Shown here: piece by piece, positions 1 to 6,588 of the stretch | Layout: each line of letters begins with the position of its first letter | Position numbering within the stretch: position 1 is the first letter of the stretch | Source of the DNA: an uncultured Collinsella sp. | GTDB lineage: Bacteria > Actinomycetota > Coriobacteriia > Coriobacteriales > Coriobacteriaceae | Length of the DNA: 15,093 bases | NCBI GenBank assembly: GCA_900766165.1 | Contig: CAAFUK010000069.1 | Span: 1 to 15,093 of the forward strand | Direction of reading: 5' to 3' | The notes under the pieces: generated by a model | Databases searched by the model: none | Told to the model about the DNA's origin: nothing | What the model saw: the letters and a program-made list of their open reading frames with translations, nothing else | Translations under genes and position numbers: made by a program

Positions 1-94
1 CGCCGCACGAAGTGCGCAGCGGGGGTCCTGCCATGTCCGAGGACGATTTGGGGGCAAAGCCCCTGGCCTCCCCGGCGGGTATACGGGACGGCGA
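1..94. other. Non-coding DNA downstream of thrB
   Basis: This is the short stretch between the window edge and the thrB stop codon. It holds two small hairpins: CGCAC/GTGCG (4-8 and 12-16) and GGGGC/GCCCC (51-55 and 59-63). Neither is followed by a T-tract in the thrB direction, so I do not call a terminator. The plus-strand reading frame starting near position 12 runs antisense into thrB and shows no recognisable protein. Confidence 0.5.
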
Positions 95-976
95 CTACAG
101 GTATTCGATCTGGGCGCCTTCCGTGTCGCACGTCAGAATATGTGTGTCACACTTGGGGAACTGCTCGCGCAGCTTGACCTGCAGGAACTTTGCCACGATG
201 GTGTCGTCAGTCACGGCCATGAGGGTCGAGCCGGAGCCACTGATCCAGATGGTCTTGGCGCCTCCGTTAAGGCAGGTGTCGCGCACGGCGTTGTAGTCGG
301 GGATGAGGCGGCGGCGATAGGGCTCCTGGATGCGGTCGTCGTTGGCAGCGGCAATCAGGTCAAGGTCGCCGGTCTCCAGGCCGCGCGTCATGCCGGCGAT
401 GCGGCCCATTTGCCATACGGCGGTGGAGAGTGGAATCTCCTGCGGCACAACCTTGCGCGCCTCGCTCGTATGCACCTCGTAGGGCGGAATCACGGTAATA
501 AAACGCAAGCGATCGCTCACCTCGTAGCGCAGGCACTGGGGGAGTGAATCGGTCGGCGTAAAGGAGCAGACGGCGCCGCCCAGGATAGCGGGGGCGACGT
601 TATCGGGATGGCCCTCGACCTCGGTGGCGATGCGGACGAGCTCGGCGCGGTCGACGGTGTGGCCTGTCAGCGCGGCGGCAGCCATGATGCCGGCGACGAC
701 ACAGGTGGAGCTGGAACCCAGGCCGCGGGCGACGGGCACGTCGGTCTGAATGTCGATAGCGACGGGGAAGGCCGGCTCGCCCCAGGCGGCCAGAGCATCG
801 ACAAAGCTCACGTAGACTAGGTTGTTCTCGTTTTGGAACTCCTCGGGGCAGCCCGTGATGGTGAGCTTGTCGGCGCGCTCGAAGGTGAAGTGTGAGTAGA
901 GGCTGACGGCCATGCCGAGGGTGTCGTAGCCGATGCCCAAGTTGGCGCTTGTTGCTGGGACGGTGATCTTGATCAT
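95..976 (-). CDS. thrB: Homoserine kinase (ThrB)
   Basis: ThrB phosphorylates L-homoserine to O-phospho-L-homoserine with ATP, the penultimate step of threonine synthesis, in the cytoplasm. The 293-residue protein has the GHMP-kinase layout. An N-terminal PATSANLGIGYDTLG segment (residues 7-21) is followed by the ATP-binding loop PVARGLGSSS (81-90), then EGHPDNVAPAILGG, and near the C-terminus a GSGST glycine-rich motif. Length is normal for ThrB. The ATG start is supported by a strong AGGAGG (983-988 on the minus strand) six bases upstream. It lies 203 bp downstream of thrC on the same strand, and that gap holds a hairpin terminator candidate and a large palindrome, so co-transcription with thrC is uncertain. 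Its product is the substrate of ThrC, which fits the pairing. Confidence 0.95.
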   Translation of the reverse strand: MIKITVPATSANLGIGYDTLGMAVSLYSHFTFERADKLTITGCPEEFQNENNLVYVSFVDALAAWGEPAFPVAIDIQTDVPVARGLGSSSTCVVAGIMAAAALTGHTVDRAELVRIATEVEGHPDNVAPAILGGAVCSFTPTDSLPQCLRYEVSDRLRFITVIPPYEVHTSEARKVVPQEIPLSTAVWQMGRIAGMTRGLETGDLDLIAAANDDRIQEPYRRRLIPDYNAVRDTCLNGGAKTIWISGSGSTLMAVTDDTIVAKFLQVKLREQFPKCDTHILTCDTEGAQIEYL

Positions 977-989
977 GTGAGTCCTCCTG

Positions 990-1101
990 GCGTGCCTGGC
1001 TGTTTAGTTCGCTGCTCGGGCAGTCCTGCGCAAGACGGAAAGCACATTAAGTGCTTTCCTTTGCGTGCGGAACTCGCGACGAACTAAACAGCCAGGCACG
1101 C
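990..1101. repeat. 112-bp palindromic element between thrC and thrB
   Basis: Perfect 22-bp inverted repeat arms lie at 990-1011 and 1080-1101. Inside them is a second, imperfect stem ending in a perfect 9-bp hairpin, GGAAAGCAC / GTGCTTTCC around an ATTAA loop (1038-1060). The whole element can fold into one long interrupted hairpin. It starts one base from the thrB ribosome-binding site, so in a thrC-thrB transcript it would sit directly against the translation start. No coding potential is seen. A palindromic dispersed repeat (REP- or MITE-like) is the likeliest identity, but only one copy is visible here. Confidence 0.8.
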
Positions 1102-1147
1102 TGTGCGCGTTCGTCATCAACCCGGGGGTTATCTGATGAAAGAAGGT

Positions 1148-1167
1148 GCGCCGGCTTTCGCCGGCGC
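1148..1167 (-). terminator. Hairpin after thrC, candidate terminator
   Basis: A perfect 8-bp stem, GCGCCGGC/GCCGGCGC, encloses a GAAA tetraloop in the minus-strand RNA and lies 12 bases past the thrC stop. The following minus-strand sequence, ACCTTCTTTC, is pyrimidine-rich but lacks a clean T-run, so termination may be partial. Confidence 0.5.
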
Positions 1168-1179
1168 TTAATGAGGGAT

Positions 1180-2697
1180 CTAGTTGGTGCTCATTCGTTT
1201 TGCTGCGGACTCGATGTAGCTTGCCATCTCATCGACGTCGCAGACGTCTTCGAAACGGACGGGCTTGGATTCGAGTTCGGCGAGCTGGGTCGGGGCAACC
1301 GTGTTGGTGGCCTGCTCGAGCACGCGCATGGCCTCAAAGTCGTCCTCGGGAACGTCGAGGCCCAGGGCGTCGCAGCAGGCGCGCGGGAACTTGTAGGGGC
1401 TGGCGGTCGAAAGTAGCACGCGGGCCTTGGCGCCCTCGGCGGGAGCGACCTTTTCAAAGACGTGATAGCCGCAGGCGGTGTGCGGGTCGATCACGTAGCC
1501 GTTCGCGTCCCAGCAGCTCTTGATGGCAGCGCGAACCTCGTCTTCGCTGGCCCAACCGCAGCCAAAGACGTTCTGAATTTTTGCCAGCAGGTCGGCGGGA
1601 ACCTCGTAGCGACCAGTCTGTGCCAGCTGCTCCATAAGGCCGGCAACGAGCTCGCAGTCGCCATCGGAGAGGAAGTACAGCATGCGCTCCAGGTTAGAGC
1701 TGATGAGGATGTCCATCGACGGCGAGATGGTCGTGAAGAACGGACGGTTGCGGTCGTAGACGCCGGTGGTCAGGAAGTCGGCCAGCACGTTGTTCTTGTC
1801 GCTCGCGACGATGAGCTTGGCGACGGGCAGACCCATGCGCTTGGCATAGTAGCCGGCCAGGATATCGCCAAAGTTGCCAGTCGGCACGCAGAACTCAATG
1901 GCGTCGCCGGCCTCGATGGCGCCGGCGCGCAGCAGCTGCGCATAGGCGGCAAAGTAGTAGACGACCTGCGGCACCAGGCGGCCGACGTTGATGGAGTTGG
2001 CGCTCGAAAGCACGGTGCCGGCAGCTTCCAGGCGCTCGGCAAGCTCCTTATCGGCAAAGATGCGCTTGACGGCGCTCTGGGCGTCGTCAAAGTTGCCGCG
2101 GATGCCGCAGACGGCGACGTTGTCGCCCTTCTGCGTGGACATCTGCAGGTTCTGGACGCGGCTGACCTTGCCCTCGGGATAAAAGACGGTGATGCCCGTG
2201 CCCGGAGCGTCGGCAAAACCGGCGAGCGCGGCCTTGCCGGTGTCGCCCGACGTGGCGGTGACGATCATGATGCGCTCGGCGCCGCCGTCCTTGGCGGAAG
2301 TGCGGGCCATGAGGCGGGGGAGCATCTGCAGGGCGACGTCCTTGAAGGCGCTTGTGGGGCCGCCAAAGAGCTCCATCACATAGGTCTGAGGGGCGTCAGC
2401 GCCCGGCGCAGCGTCGAGTTTGACGAGCGGCGTAACCTCCTCACTCGCGAACGTGCCGCGGTATGCCTCGTCGACACACGCCGAAATTTCTTCGGCCGTG
2501 TAATCATTCAGTAACATTCCCAACACATCTTGAGCGATTTCAAAGTACGATTTATCTGCAAGCGAGCTGATATCGACCTGCTGGGTGCCGAGCTCGTCCG
2601 AGACAAACAAACCCCCGTCGGGAGCGATGCCGGTGCGGATTGCCACCTTACTTGAGCACGATAAAGTGCGTCCTCGTGTACTATGATAAGTTCCCAT
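1180..2697 (-). CDS. thrC: Threonine synthase (ThrC)
   Basis: ThrC is a cytoplasmic pyridoxal-phosphate enzyme that converts O-phosphohomoserine to threonine and phosphate. The 505-residue protein opens with MGTYHSTRGR, typical of the longer ThrC type. The PLP-binding lysine is in GGPTSAFKD (K119), and later segments such as ATSGDTGKAA and PTGNFGDILAG fit the phosphate-binding loops of fold-type II PLP enzymes. I chose the ATG at 2697 because GAGGAG sits nine bases upstream. An in-frame ATG at 2742 would add 15 residues but has no good ribosome-binding site and would reach into the proposed promoter. It is followed by a GC-rich hairpin and then thrB, and it diverges from lysC across a shared 103-bp region. 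Confidence 0.95.
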   Translation of the reverse strand: MGTYHSTRGRTLSCSSKVAIRTGIAPDGGLFVSDELGTQQVDISSLADKSYFEIAQDVLGMLLNDYTAEEISACVDEAYRGTFASEEVTPLVKLDAAPGADAPQTYVMELFGGPTSAFKDVALQMLPRLMARTSAKDGGAERIMIVTATSGDTGKAALAGFADAPGTGITVFYPEGKVSRVQNLQMSTQKGDNVAVCGIRGNFDDAQSAVKRIFADKELAERLEAAGTVLSSANSINVGRLVPQVVYYFAAYAQLLRAGAIEAGDAIEFCVPTGNFGDILAGYYAKRMGLPVAKLIVASDKNNVLADFLTTGVYDRNRPFFTTISPSMDILISSNLERMLYFLSDGDCELVAGLMEQLAQTGRYEVPADLLAKIQNVFGCGWASEDEVRAAIKSCWDANGYVIDPHTACGYHVFEKVAPAEGAKARVLLSTASPYKFPRACCDALGLDVPEDDFEAMRVLEQATNTVAPTQLAELESKPVRFEDVCDVDEMASYIESAAKRMSTN

Positions 2698-2740
2698 ATA
2701 ACACTGCTCCTCGGATGCCTTGGTCCCAATCGGTGAAACC

Positions 2741-2750
2741 ATGGTATCAG
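2741..2750. promoter_or_regulatory. Candidate bidirectional extended -10 element for thrC and lysC
   Basis: The octamer TGGTATCA at 2742-2749 reads as an extended -10 on both strands: TG-G-TATCAG toward lysC and TG-A-TACCAT toward thrC. Predicted start sites are near 2757 (plus) and 2734 (minus), giving leaders of about 44 and 37 bases. No convincing -35 is visible at 17 bp in either direction; a TTGGTC lies 19 bp upstream on the plus strand. Extended -10 promoters can work without a good -35. This is a prediction from sequence only. Confidence 0.4.
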
Positions 2751-2800
2751 AGCGCGCAAAACAGGTTTGCAGAGGCTTTTAGAAAGGTAACCTCAAGCCC

Positions 2801-4189
2801 ATGATTAAGATTGCCAAGTTTGGCGGCTCGTCGGTCGCCGACGCCGAACACTTCAAGAAGATTAAGGCCATCGTCGATGCCGACCCTGCCCGCCGTTTTG
2901 TGGTGGTTTCTGCCTGCGGCCGCCGCTTTAAGGGCGACACCAAGGTGACCGACCTGCTCTACCTGGTTAACGCGCACGTTAAGTATCACGTTTCGTGCGA
3001 GGAACTGCTCGAGGACATTGGCCAGCGCTATTTTGATATCGCTGACGAGCTGGAGCTCACCTATCCCATCCGCGAGGAGTTTGCGGCCTTTGCCGAGCGC
3101 GCCCGCTCGGGCGGCTACTCTACCGAGGAGCTCGTGAGCCGTGGCGAGTACTTCACCGCTCGCCTGATGGCCGAGTACCTGGGCCTGCCGTTCCTGGACG
3201 CCGCGACGGTTGTGGCGTTCCATCACGACGGTACGCTCAGCATGAACCGCACTTCCGAGCTGGTGCAGGAGTACGGTCAGCAGGGCGGCTTTGTTATGCC
3301 TGGCTTCTACGGCGCGACGCGTGAGGGCCAGATCAAGCTGCTCGACCGTGGCGGCGGCGATATCTCGGGCTCGATTTTGGCCAAGTGCCTGGGTGCCGAC
3401 CTGTACGAGAACTGGACCGACGTCTCGGGCTTCTATTCTGCCGATCCGCGTATTGTTCCCGAGGCTCAGCCCATCGCCCGCGTTACCTACGAGGAGCTGC
3501 GCGAGCTTTCGTACATGGGTGCGAGCGTCCTGCACGAGGAGGCCGTGTTCCCCGTGCGCGAGGCGGGTATTCCGCTGGTCATCAAGAACACCAATGCGCC
3601 GCAGGACCCCGGTACCATCATTAGCGAGACGGCTGATGAGGGCGAGGCGGAGCCCATCATTACCGGCGTGACCGGCAAGCGCGGCTTTGTTGCCATCAAC
3701 GTTGCCCGCGACCGCACCAAGCCCCGCGTTGGCTTTATGCGCCGTGCGCTTTCGGTGTTCGAGCGCTATGACGTTTCCGTCGAGCACATGCCCACTGGTG
3801 TCGACCGCTTTGGCGCCGTGGTGCAGGAGCAGGATGTGCACGATTCGCTGTACTCACTTGTGGGCGACATCCAGCAGGAGGTCGAGCCGCTCGAGATCGA
3901 GGTTGTCGAGGGCTTGGCGCTCATCGCGACCGTCGGCCGTAACCTGCGCGGTCGTGCAGGCATCTCGGGCCACCTGTTTGGCATGCTTGGCCAGGCCGGC
4001 GTGAGCGTGCGCATGATTTCGCAGAGCTGTGACGAGATCAATATCATTATCGGTGTCGAGGAGAAGGACTTCGACCTTGCGATTCGGACCATTTACCGTG
4101 CCTTCTCCGATGAGAACGGCATTGTGAAGGTCTCCGATCTGGAGGCTCCCGCGCCGGCCGATCCCACCCTGGCCGCGCTCAAAAAGTAG
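2801..4189 (+). CDS. lysC: Aspartate kinase (aspartokinase, LysC)
   Basis: The enzyme phosphorylates L-aspartate to 4-phospho-L-aspartate, the entry step to lysine, threonine and methionine. The 462-residue protein starts with the amino-acid-kinase signature KFGGSSV (residues 6-12). It carries the catalytic-domain segments LVSRGEYFTA (111-120), RGGGDISGS (183-191) and WTDVSGFYSADPRIV (205-219). Two ACT domains occupy roughly residues 295-370 and 372-440, the usual site of feedback inhibition by lysine or threonine. No homoserine dehydrogenase domain is fused. AAAGG at 2783-2787 is an unusually distant ribosome-binding site (13 bases), but no closer in-frame start fits and the KFGGSS motif fixes the N-terminus. 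The leader is too short for a lysine riboswitch. Confidence 0.95.
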   Translation: MIKIAKFGGSSVADAEHFKKIKAIVDADPARRFVVVSACGRRFKGDTKVTDLLYLVNAHVKYHVSCEELLEDIGQRYFDIADELELTYPIREEFAAFAERARSGGYSTEELVSRGEYFTARLMAEYLGLPFLDAATVVAFHHDGTLSMNRTSELVQEYGQQGGFVMPGFYGATREGQIKLLDRGGGDISGSILAKCLGADLYENWTDVSGFYSADPRIVPEAQPIARVTYEELRELSYMGASVLHEEAVFPVREAGIPLVIKNTNAPQDPGTIISETADEGEAEPIITGVTGKRGFVAINVARDRTKPRVGFMRRALSVFERYDVSVEHMPTGVDRFGAVVQEQDVHDSLYSLVGDIQQEVEPLEIEVVEGLALIATVGRNLRGRAGISGHLFGMLGQAGVSVRMISQSCDEINIIIGVEEKDFDLAIRTIYRAFSDENGIVKVSDLEAPAPADPTLAALKK

Positions 4190-4199
4190 CGACTGCTCG

Positions 4200-4231
4200 G
4201 TAGATTTTTGGGTCATGTCTCAAAAATCTAC
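4200..4231 (+). terminator. Hairpin after lysC, candidate terminator
   Basis: Perfect 11-bp arms GTAGATTTTTG (4200-4210) and CAAAAATCTAC (4221-4231) flank a 10-base loop, 10 bases past the lysC stop. The stem is AT-rich and is not followed by a T-run, so it may be a protecting 3' hairpin or a weak terminator. Confidence 0.5.
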
Positions 4232-4263
4232 GGCGGGGCGTTTCGTTTCGGTTTCGTTTCGAC

Positions 4264-4286
4264 GGGGCGGGTTTCATGCCCGCCCT
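4264..4286 (+). terminator. GC-rich hairpin between lysC and asd
   Basis: The arms GGGGCGGG (4264-4271) and CCCGCCCT (4279-4286) form a 7-8 bp GC stem with a 7-base loop, followed by GTTCTTG. It may be a second terminator for lysC. It overlaps the expected -35 region of the asd promoter, so it could instead mark the start of the asd control region. The preceding 4241-4260 is a run of TTTCG repeats. Confidence 0.4.
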
Positions 4287-4293
4287 GTTCTTG

Positions 4294-4299
4294 TATAAA
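4294..4299 (+). promoter_or_regulatory. Candidate asd promoter -10 (TATAAA)
   Basis: TATAAA at 4294-4299 is close to the consensus -10 and would give a leader of about 57 bases before asd. The hexamer 17 bp upstream (GTTTCA, 4271-4276) matches the -35 consensus at only three positions. The hairpins between lysC and asd make a separate asd promoter likely. Confidence 0.45.
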
Positions 4300-4362
4300 C
4301 TGGCAACAATAATCGGCCTGCTCGGCGTGCGGGCAAAAGCCACAACCTTTAAAGGGGGAAGC

Positions 4363-5388
4363 ATGAAACAGTACACGGTTGCTATTTTGGGCGCGACGGG
4401 AGCCGTGGGCACCCAGATGCTCGAGTGCCTCAACGAGCAGGAGTTCCCGGTCGGCAAGCTCAAGCTGTTGGCAAGCGCACGCTCCGCGGGCAAGACCGTT
4501 GAGTTCCGCGGCGAGCAGATCGTAATCGAAGAGGCTTGCCCCGAGGCCTTTGAGGGCTGCGACATCGTACTCGGCGCTGCCGGCGACGATATCGCCAAGG
4601 AGCTGCTGCCCGAGGCCGTCAAGCGCGGTGCCGTCGTGGTCGACAACAGCCATGCTTTCCGTATGGATCCCGAGGTGCCGCTGGTCGTGCCCGAGATCAA
4701 TGCCGACGATATCAAGTGGCATCACGGCCTTATCGCCAACCCCAACTGCGCGACCATCATCGGCCTGGTTCCCACGTGGCCGCTGCATCAGCTCGCCGGT
4801 GTGAAGCGCATGATCGTCTCGACGTATCAGGCGGCTTCGGGTGCCGGCGCTCCCGGTATGGCCGAGCTCGAGGCTCAGCTGGCCGCCCTGGGCCGCGGCG
4901 AGGAGATTCCCGAGCCGCGCGCGTTTGCCGCCCAGCTGGCGAGCAACCTGATTCCGCAGATCGGCGGCGTCAAGGAGGAAGGCTTTACCTCCGAGGAGAT
5001 GAAGCTGCAGAACGAGGGCCGTAAGATCATGCACCTGCCCGAGTTGCGCGTGAACTGCACCTGCGTGCGCGTGCCCGTGCTGCGTTCGCACTCCGAGAGC
5101 ATTACGCTCGAGTTTGAGCGCGATATTACGGTCGAGGAGGCTCGTGCTGCGCTGGCTGCCGCTCCCGGCGTCAAGCTGGTTGACGATATGGCTGCCGAGG
5201 ATGCGCACGACCGTTTTCCCATGCCGATGGATACGTCCGACCAGGACCTGATTTGGGTCGGCCGCGTGCGTCGCGACATCTCGAACCCCGAGGCCGCGCG
5301 TGGCATCACTTTCTGGTGCTGCGGCGACCAAATCCGTAAGGGCGCGGCAACCAACGCCGTCCAGATTGCCAAGCTGCTCTGCGAGTAG
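4363..5388 (+). CDS. asd: Aspartate-semialdehyde dehydrogenase
   Basis: Asd reduces 4-aspartyl phosphate to aspartate-4-semialdehyde with NADPH, directly after LysC and at the branch point for lysine versus threonine/methionine. The 341-residue protein has the NADP-binding loop GATGAVG (residues 10-16), the catalytic cysteine in NPNCATI (C129), the YQAASGAGAPGM segment (155-166) and the active-site basic residues in VLRSHSE (R241, H243). Length is normal. I chose the ATG at 4363 because AAAGGGGG (4351-4358) lies just upstream and MKQYTVAILGATG is the usual N-terminus. An in-frame ATG at 4276 would add 29 residues that overlap the hairpin and promoter. asd follows lysC with a 173-bp gap and is followed by a 130-bp palindrome. 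Confidence 0.95.
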   Translation: MKQYTVAILGATGAVGTQMLECLNEQEFPVGKLKLLASARSAGKTVEFRGEQIVIEEACPEAFEGCDIVLGAAGDDIAKELLPEAVKRGAVVVDNSHAFRMDPEVPLVVPEINADDIKWHHGLIANPNCATIIGLVPTWPLHQLAGVKRMIVSTYQAASGAGAPGMAELEAQLAALGRGEEIPEPRAFAAQLASNLIPQIGGVKEEGFTSEEMKLQNEGRKIMHLPELRVNCTCVRVPVLRSHSESITLEFERDITVEEARAALAAAPGVKLVDDMAAEDAHDRFPMPMDTSDQDLIWVGRVRRDISNPEAARGITFWCCGDQIRKGAATNAVQIAKLLCE

Positions 5389-5402
5389 TGGTGGACCTGT
5401 CC

Positions 5403-5532
5403 GGCGGGGGCCGGGCTTAGTTTTCAGAACGTCCTCGACCATGTGTGGCGCCTTGTCCTGCTCCTTCGGAGCCGCGGACAAGGCGCCACACTGGTCTGCG
5501 GAGTGTTCTGAAAACTAAGCCCGGCCCCCGCC
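5403..5532. repeat. 130-bp palindromic element with perfect 28-bp arms
   Basis: The segments 5403-5430 and 5505-5532 are exact reverse complements over 28 bp. A second pair, 5443-5458 and 5476-5491, is exact over 16 bp and contains GTGGCGCC. The two stems are joined by mismatched segments, so the whole element can fold into one long interrupted hairpin. It begins 15 bp after the asd stop. Open frames across it on both strands are low-complexity and reflect the palindrome and not a protein. It may act as a 3' end for asd mRNA. It resembles the thrC-thrB element in architecture but not in sequence. Confidence 0.85.
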
Positions 5533-5641
5533 TGCGGTGACTCGGCTGCGAGCGGCCTGCGATGGGACCGTTGTTGGTTGGGGCCGCTGGGCTGATGTGG
5601 GGCACGTGGCTGTTGCGGGCCCTGGTCCCGGCGGCGGCCTC

Positions 5642-5797
5642 GGCGCTTTGCGCCTGCCGCCTTGGGGGACTGTGGGGCGCGGCCGGCAGCTGTGGCGCGT
5701 TGCGCCTGCTGCCTGCGGGGACTTTGGGGTCGTGCGGCAGCTGCGGCGCTGTCGCGCTTGCTGCCTTGGGTGACTTTGGGGTCGATTGGGGTTGTCT
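5642..5797 (+). repeat. Three degenerate ~52-bp tandem repeats
   Basis: Units begin at about 5642, 5694 and 5745. Each starts GGCGC, continues with a CTGCCGCC/CTGCTGCC-like block and then GACTTTGGGGTCG or a variant (GACTGTGGGGC in unit 1). Units 1 and 2 also share GGCAGCTG near their ends, and unit 3 diverges at its 3' end. The period of 51-52 bp is not a multiple of three for all units, which argues against a protein repeat. It ends about 15 bp upstream of the likely ogt -10. Confidence 0.65.
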
Positions 5798-5810
5798 GCA
5801 CAATTCGCGG

Positions 5811-5816
5811 TATTAT
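5811..5816 (+). promoter_or_regulatory. Candidate ogt promoter -10 (TATTAT)
   Basis: TATTAT lies 27 bp upstream of the GTG start, giving a very short leader of about 20 bases. The best upstream -35-like hexamer, TTGGGG at 5786-5791, has a long 19-bp spacing. The call rests mainly on the AT-rich -10 in an otherwise GC-rich stretch. Confidence 0.4.
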
Positions 5817-5843
5817 GTTGCGGAGTTTTGAAAGGAGCCGCTG

Positions 5844-6422
5844 GTGGTCACGACGACATTTGCCTCGCCTTTGGGCGAAATCTTGCTTGCCGCTGATGGC
5901 CGCGGTCTGACGGGGCTTTGGTTTGAGGGGCAGGAGCACTTTGGTTCCACGCTTCTCCGGGAAGACTCCGAACATGTTGAAGGCGCCGACGCGGTTTCCG
6001 GTACCGGTGGCATGTCGTCGGTGAGTCCGGCAAATGGTGTGGCCTCTTCGGTGCTTGAGCGTTCATGGGCTTGGCTGAATGCTTATTTTGCGGGGCAGGA
6101 GCCTCGGTTTACGCCGCCGTTGCATTTGATTGGCACGGCGTTTCAGCGCGAGGTTTGGTTTGAGCTGCTTTCTATCCCGCGTGGCGAGGTCGCTACGTAT
6201 GGCGAGATCGCCCAGCGTGTTGCGGCTCGACATCATGTGCCGGGAAACGAGGCACCCGTTGTATCTCCTCGCGCGGTGGGGGCTGCGGTTGCGCGTAACC
6301 CCATTTCGATTATCGTGCCATGCCATCGCGTAGTTGCCGCCGATGGTTCGCTCAACGGATATGCCGGCGGGCTCGATCGCAAGGAGTGGCTGCTTCGGCT
6401 TGAGGGCGCGTACGAGGAGTAA
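5844..6422 (+). CDS. ogt: Methylated-DNA--protein-cysteine methyltransferase
   Basis: This suicide DNA-repair protein transfers the alkyl group from O6-alkylguanine (or O4-alkylthymine) to its own cysteine. The C-terminal domain has GTAFQREVWFELLSIPRGEVATYGEIA followed by the acceptor-cysteine motif PCHRVV and then NGYAGGLDRKEWLL, all diagnostic. The 192-residue length exceeds the usual ~160-175. The excess is a Ser/Gly-rich linker between the N-terminal domain and the catalytic domain, plus a short insert before the active site (HHVPGNEAPVVSP). Translation starts at a GTG, chosen because AAAGGAG (5831-5837) is six bases upstream and the protein begins TTFASPLGEILLA as in relatives. It appears to be a single-gene unit. 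No LexA or Ada-type operator is seen upstream. Confidence 0.93.
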   Translation: MVTTTFASPLGEILLAADGRGLTGLWFEGQEHFGSTLLREDSEHVEGADAVSGTGGMSSVSPANGVASSVLERSWAWLNAYFAGQEPRFTPPLHLIGTAFQREVWFELLSIPRGEVATYGEIAQRVAARHHVPGNEAPVVSPRAVGAAVARNPISIIVPCHRVVAADGSLNGYAGGLDRKEWLLRLEGAYEE

Positions 6423-6445
6423 CGCTCGAGCACTTTGCATAACTA

Positions 6446-6484
6446 GGGCGCCGTGAAAGGACGAGTCACTGTCCCTTCGCGCCC
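6446..6484 (+). terminator. Hairpin after ogt, weak terminator candidate
   Basis: GGGCGC (6446-6451) pairs with GCGCCC (6479-6484), and an inner GAAAGGAC pairs with GTCCCTTC with one mismatch, separated by a 3-base bulge. No T-run follows, so this may be a 3' protecting structure more than a terminator. Confidence 0.35.
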
Positions 6485-6567
6485 GGCATGCGTCAAAGCG
6501 CTCGACACGTGCGCCTTAAGTTTGGCTAAGCCACATCCTGCGTATTTAAAAACGCGCAGGTTGAGCA

Positions 6568-6586
6568 GCTAAGGCTGCGCTAAGGC
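6568..6586 (+). promoter_or_regulatory. Direct repeats upstream of response regulator promoter, candidate operator
   Basis: GCTAAGGC occurs at 6568-6575 and again at 6579-6586, exactly 11 bp apart, ending two bases before the -35 hexamer. A related GCTAAG lies at 6525-6530. Two direct half-sites about one helical turn apart next to -35 is the arrangement OmpR/PhoB-family activators use, so autoregulation by the adjacent regulator is a reasonable inference. The same stretch can also be read as a short dyad GCAGC/GCTGC (6565-6578). Confidence 0.45.
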
Positions 6587-6588
6587 GG

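Larger units (their letters stand above)
5533..5843. other. Non-coding region between asd palindrome and ogt
   Basis: This stretch is extremely G-rich on the plus strand and carries degenerate tandem repeats in its middle. Reading frames on the plus strand (from 5562) and minus strand (ending near 5417-5424) are Ala/Gly/Leu- or Pro/Arg/Ala-rich and repeat-driven. They have no plausible ribosome-binding sites and no family resemblance, so I treat the region as non-coding. Confidence 0.6.

Noticed and set aside
12..296. Small plus-strand frame at the left edge
   Set aside because: It runs antisense into thrB and shows no recognisable features.
1462..2514. Plus-strand frame of 350 codons antisense to thrC
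   Set aside because: Complement of a clear threonine synthase; no motif, no start signals.
2698..2800. Lysine riboswitch or threonine attenuator upstream of lysC or thrC
   Set aside because: The shared intergenic region is only 103 bp, too short for a lysine riboswitch, and contains no leader peptide rich in Thr or Ile codons with a terminator.
2747..3841. Minus-strand frame of 364 codons antisense to lysC
   Set aside because: Shadow of the lysC codon pattern; no recognisable motifs and no ribosome-binding site, and lysC has clear catalytic and ACT motifs.
4228..5481. Minus-strand frame of 417 codons antisense to asd
   Set aside because: It covers asd and runs through the 130-bp palindrome; composition is that of an antisense shadow.
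5417..5975. Pro/Arg/Ala-rich minus-strand frames across the palindrome, tandem repeats and ogt start
   Set aside because: Their repetitive sequence follows the DNA tandem repeats and the palindrome, and they overlap the 5' end of ogt antisense. Not credible proteins.
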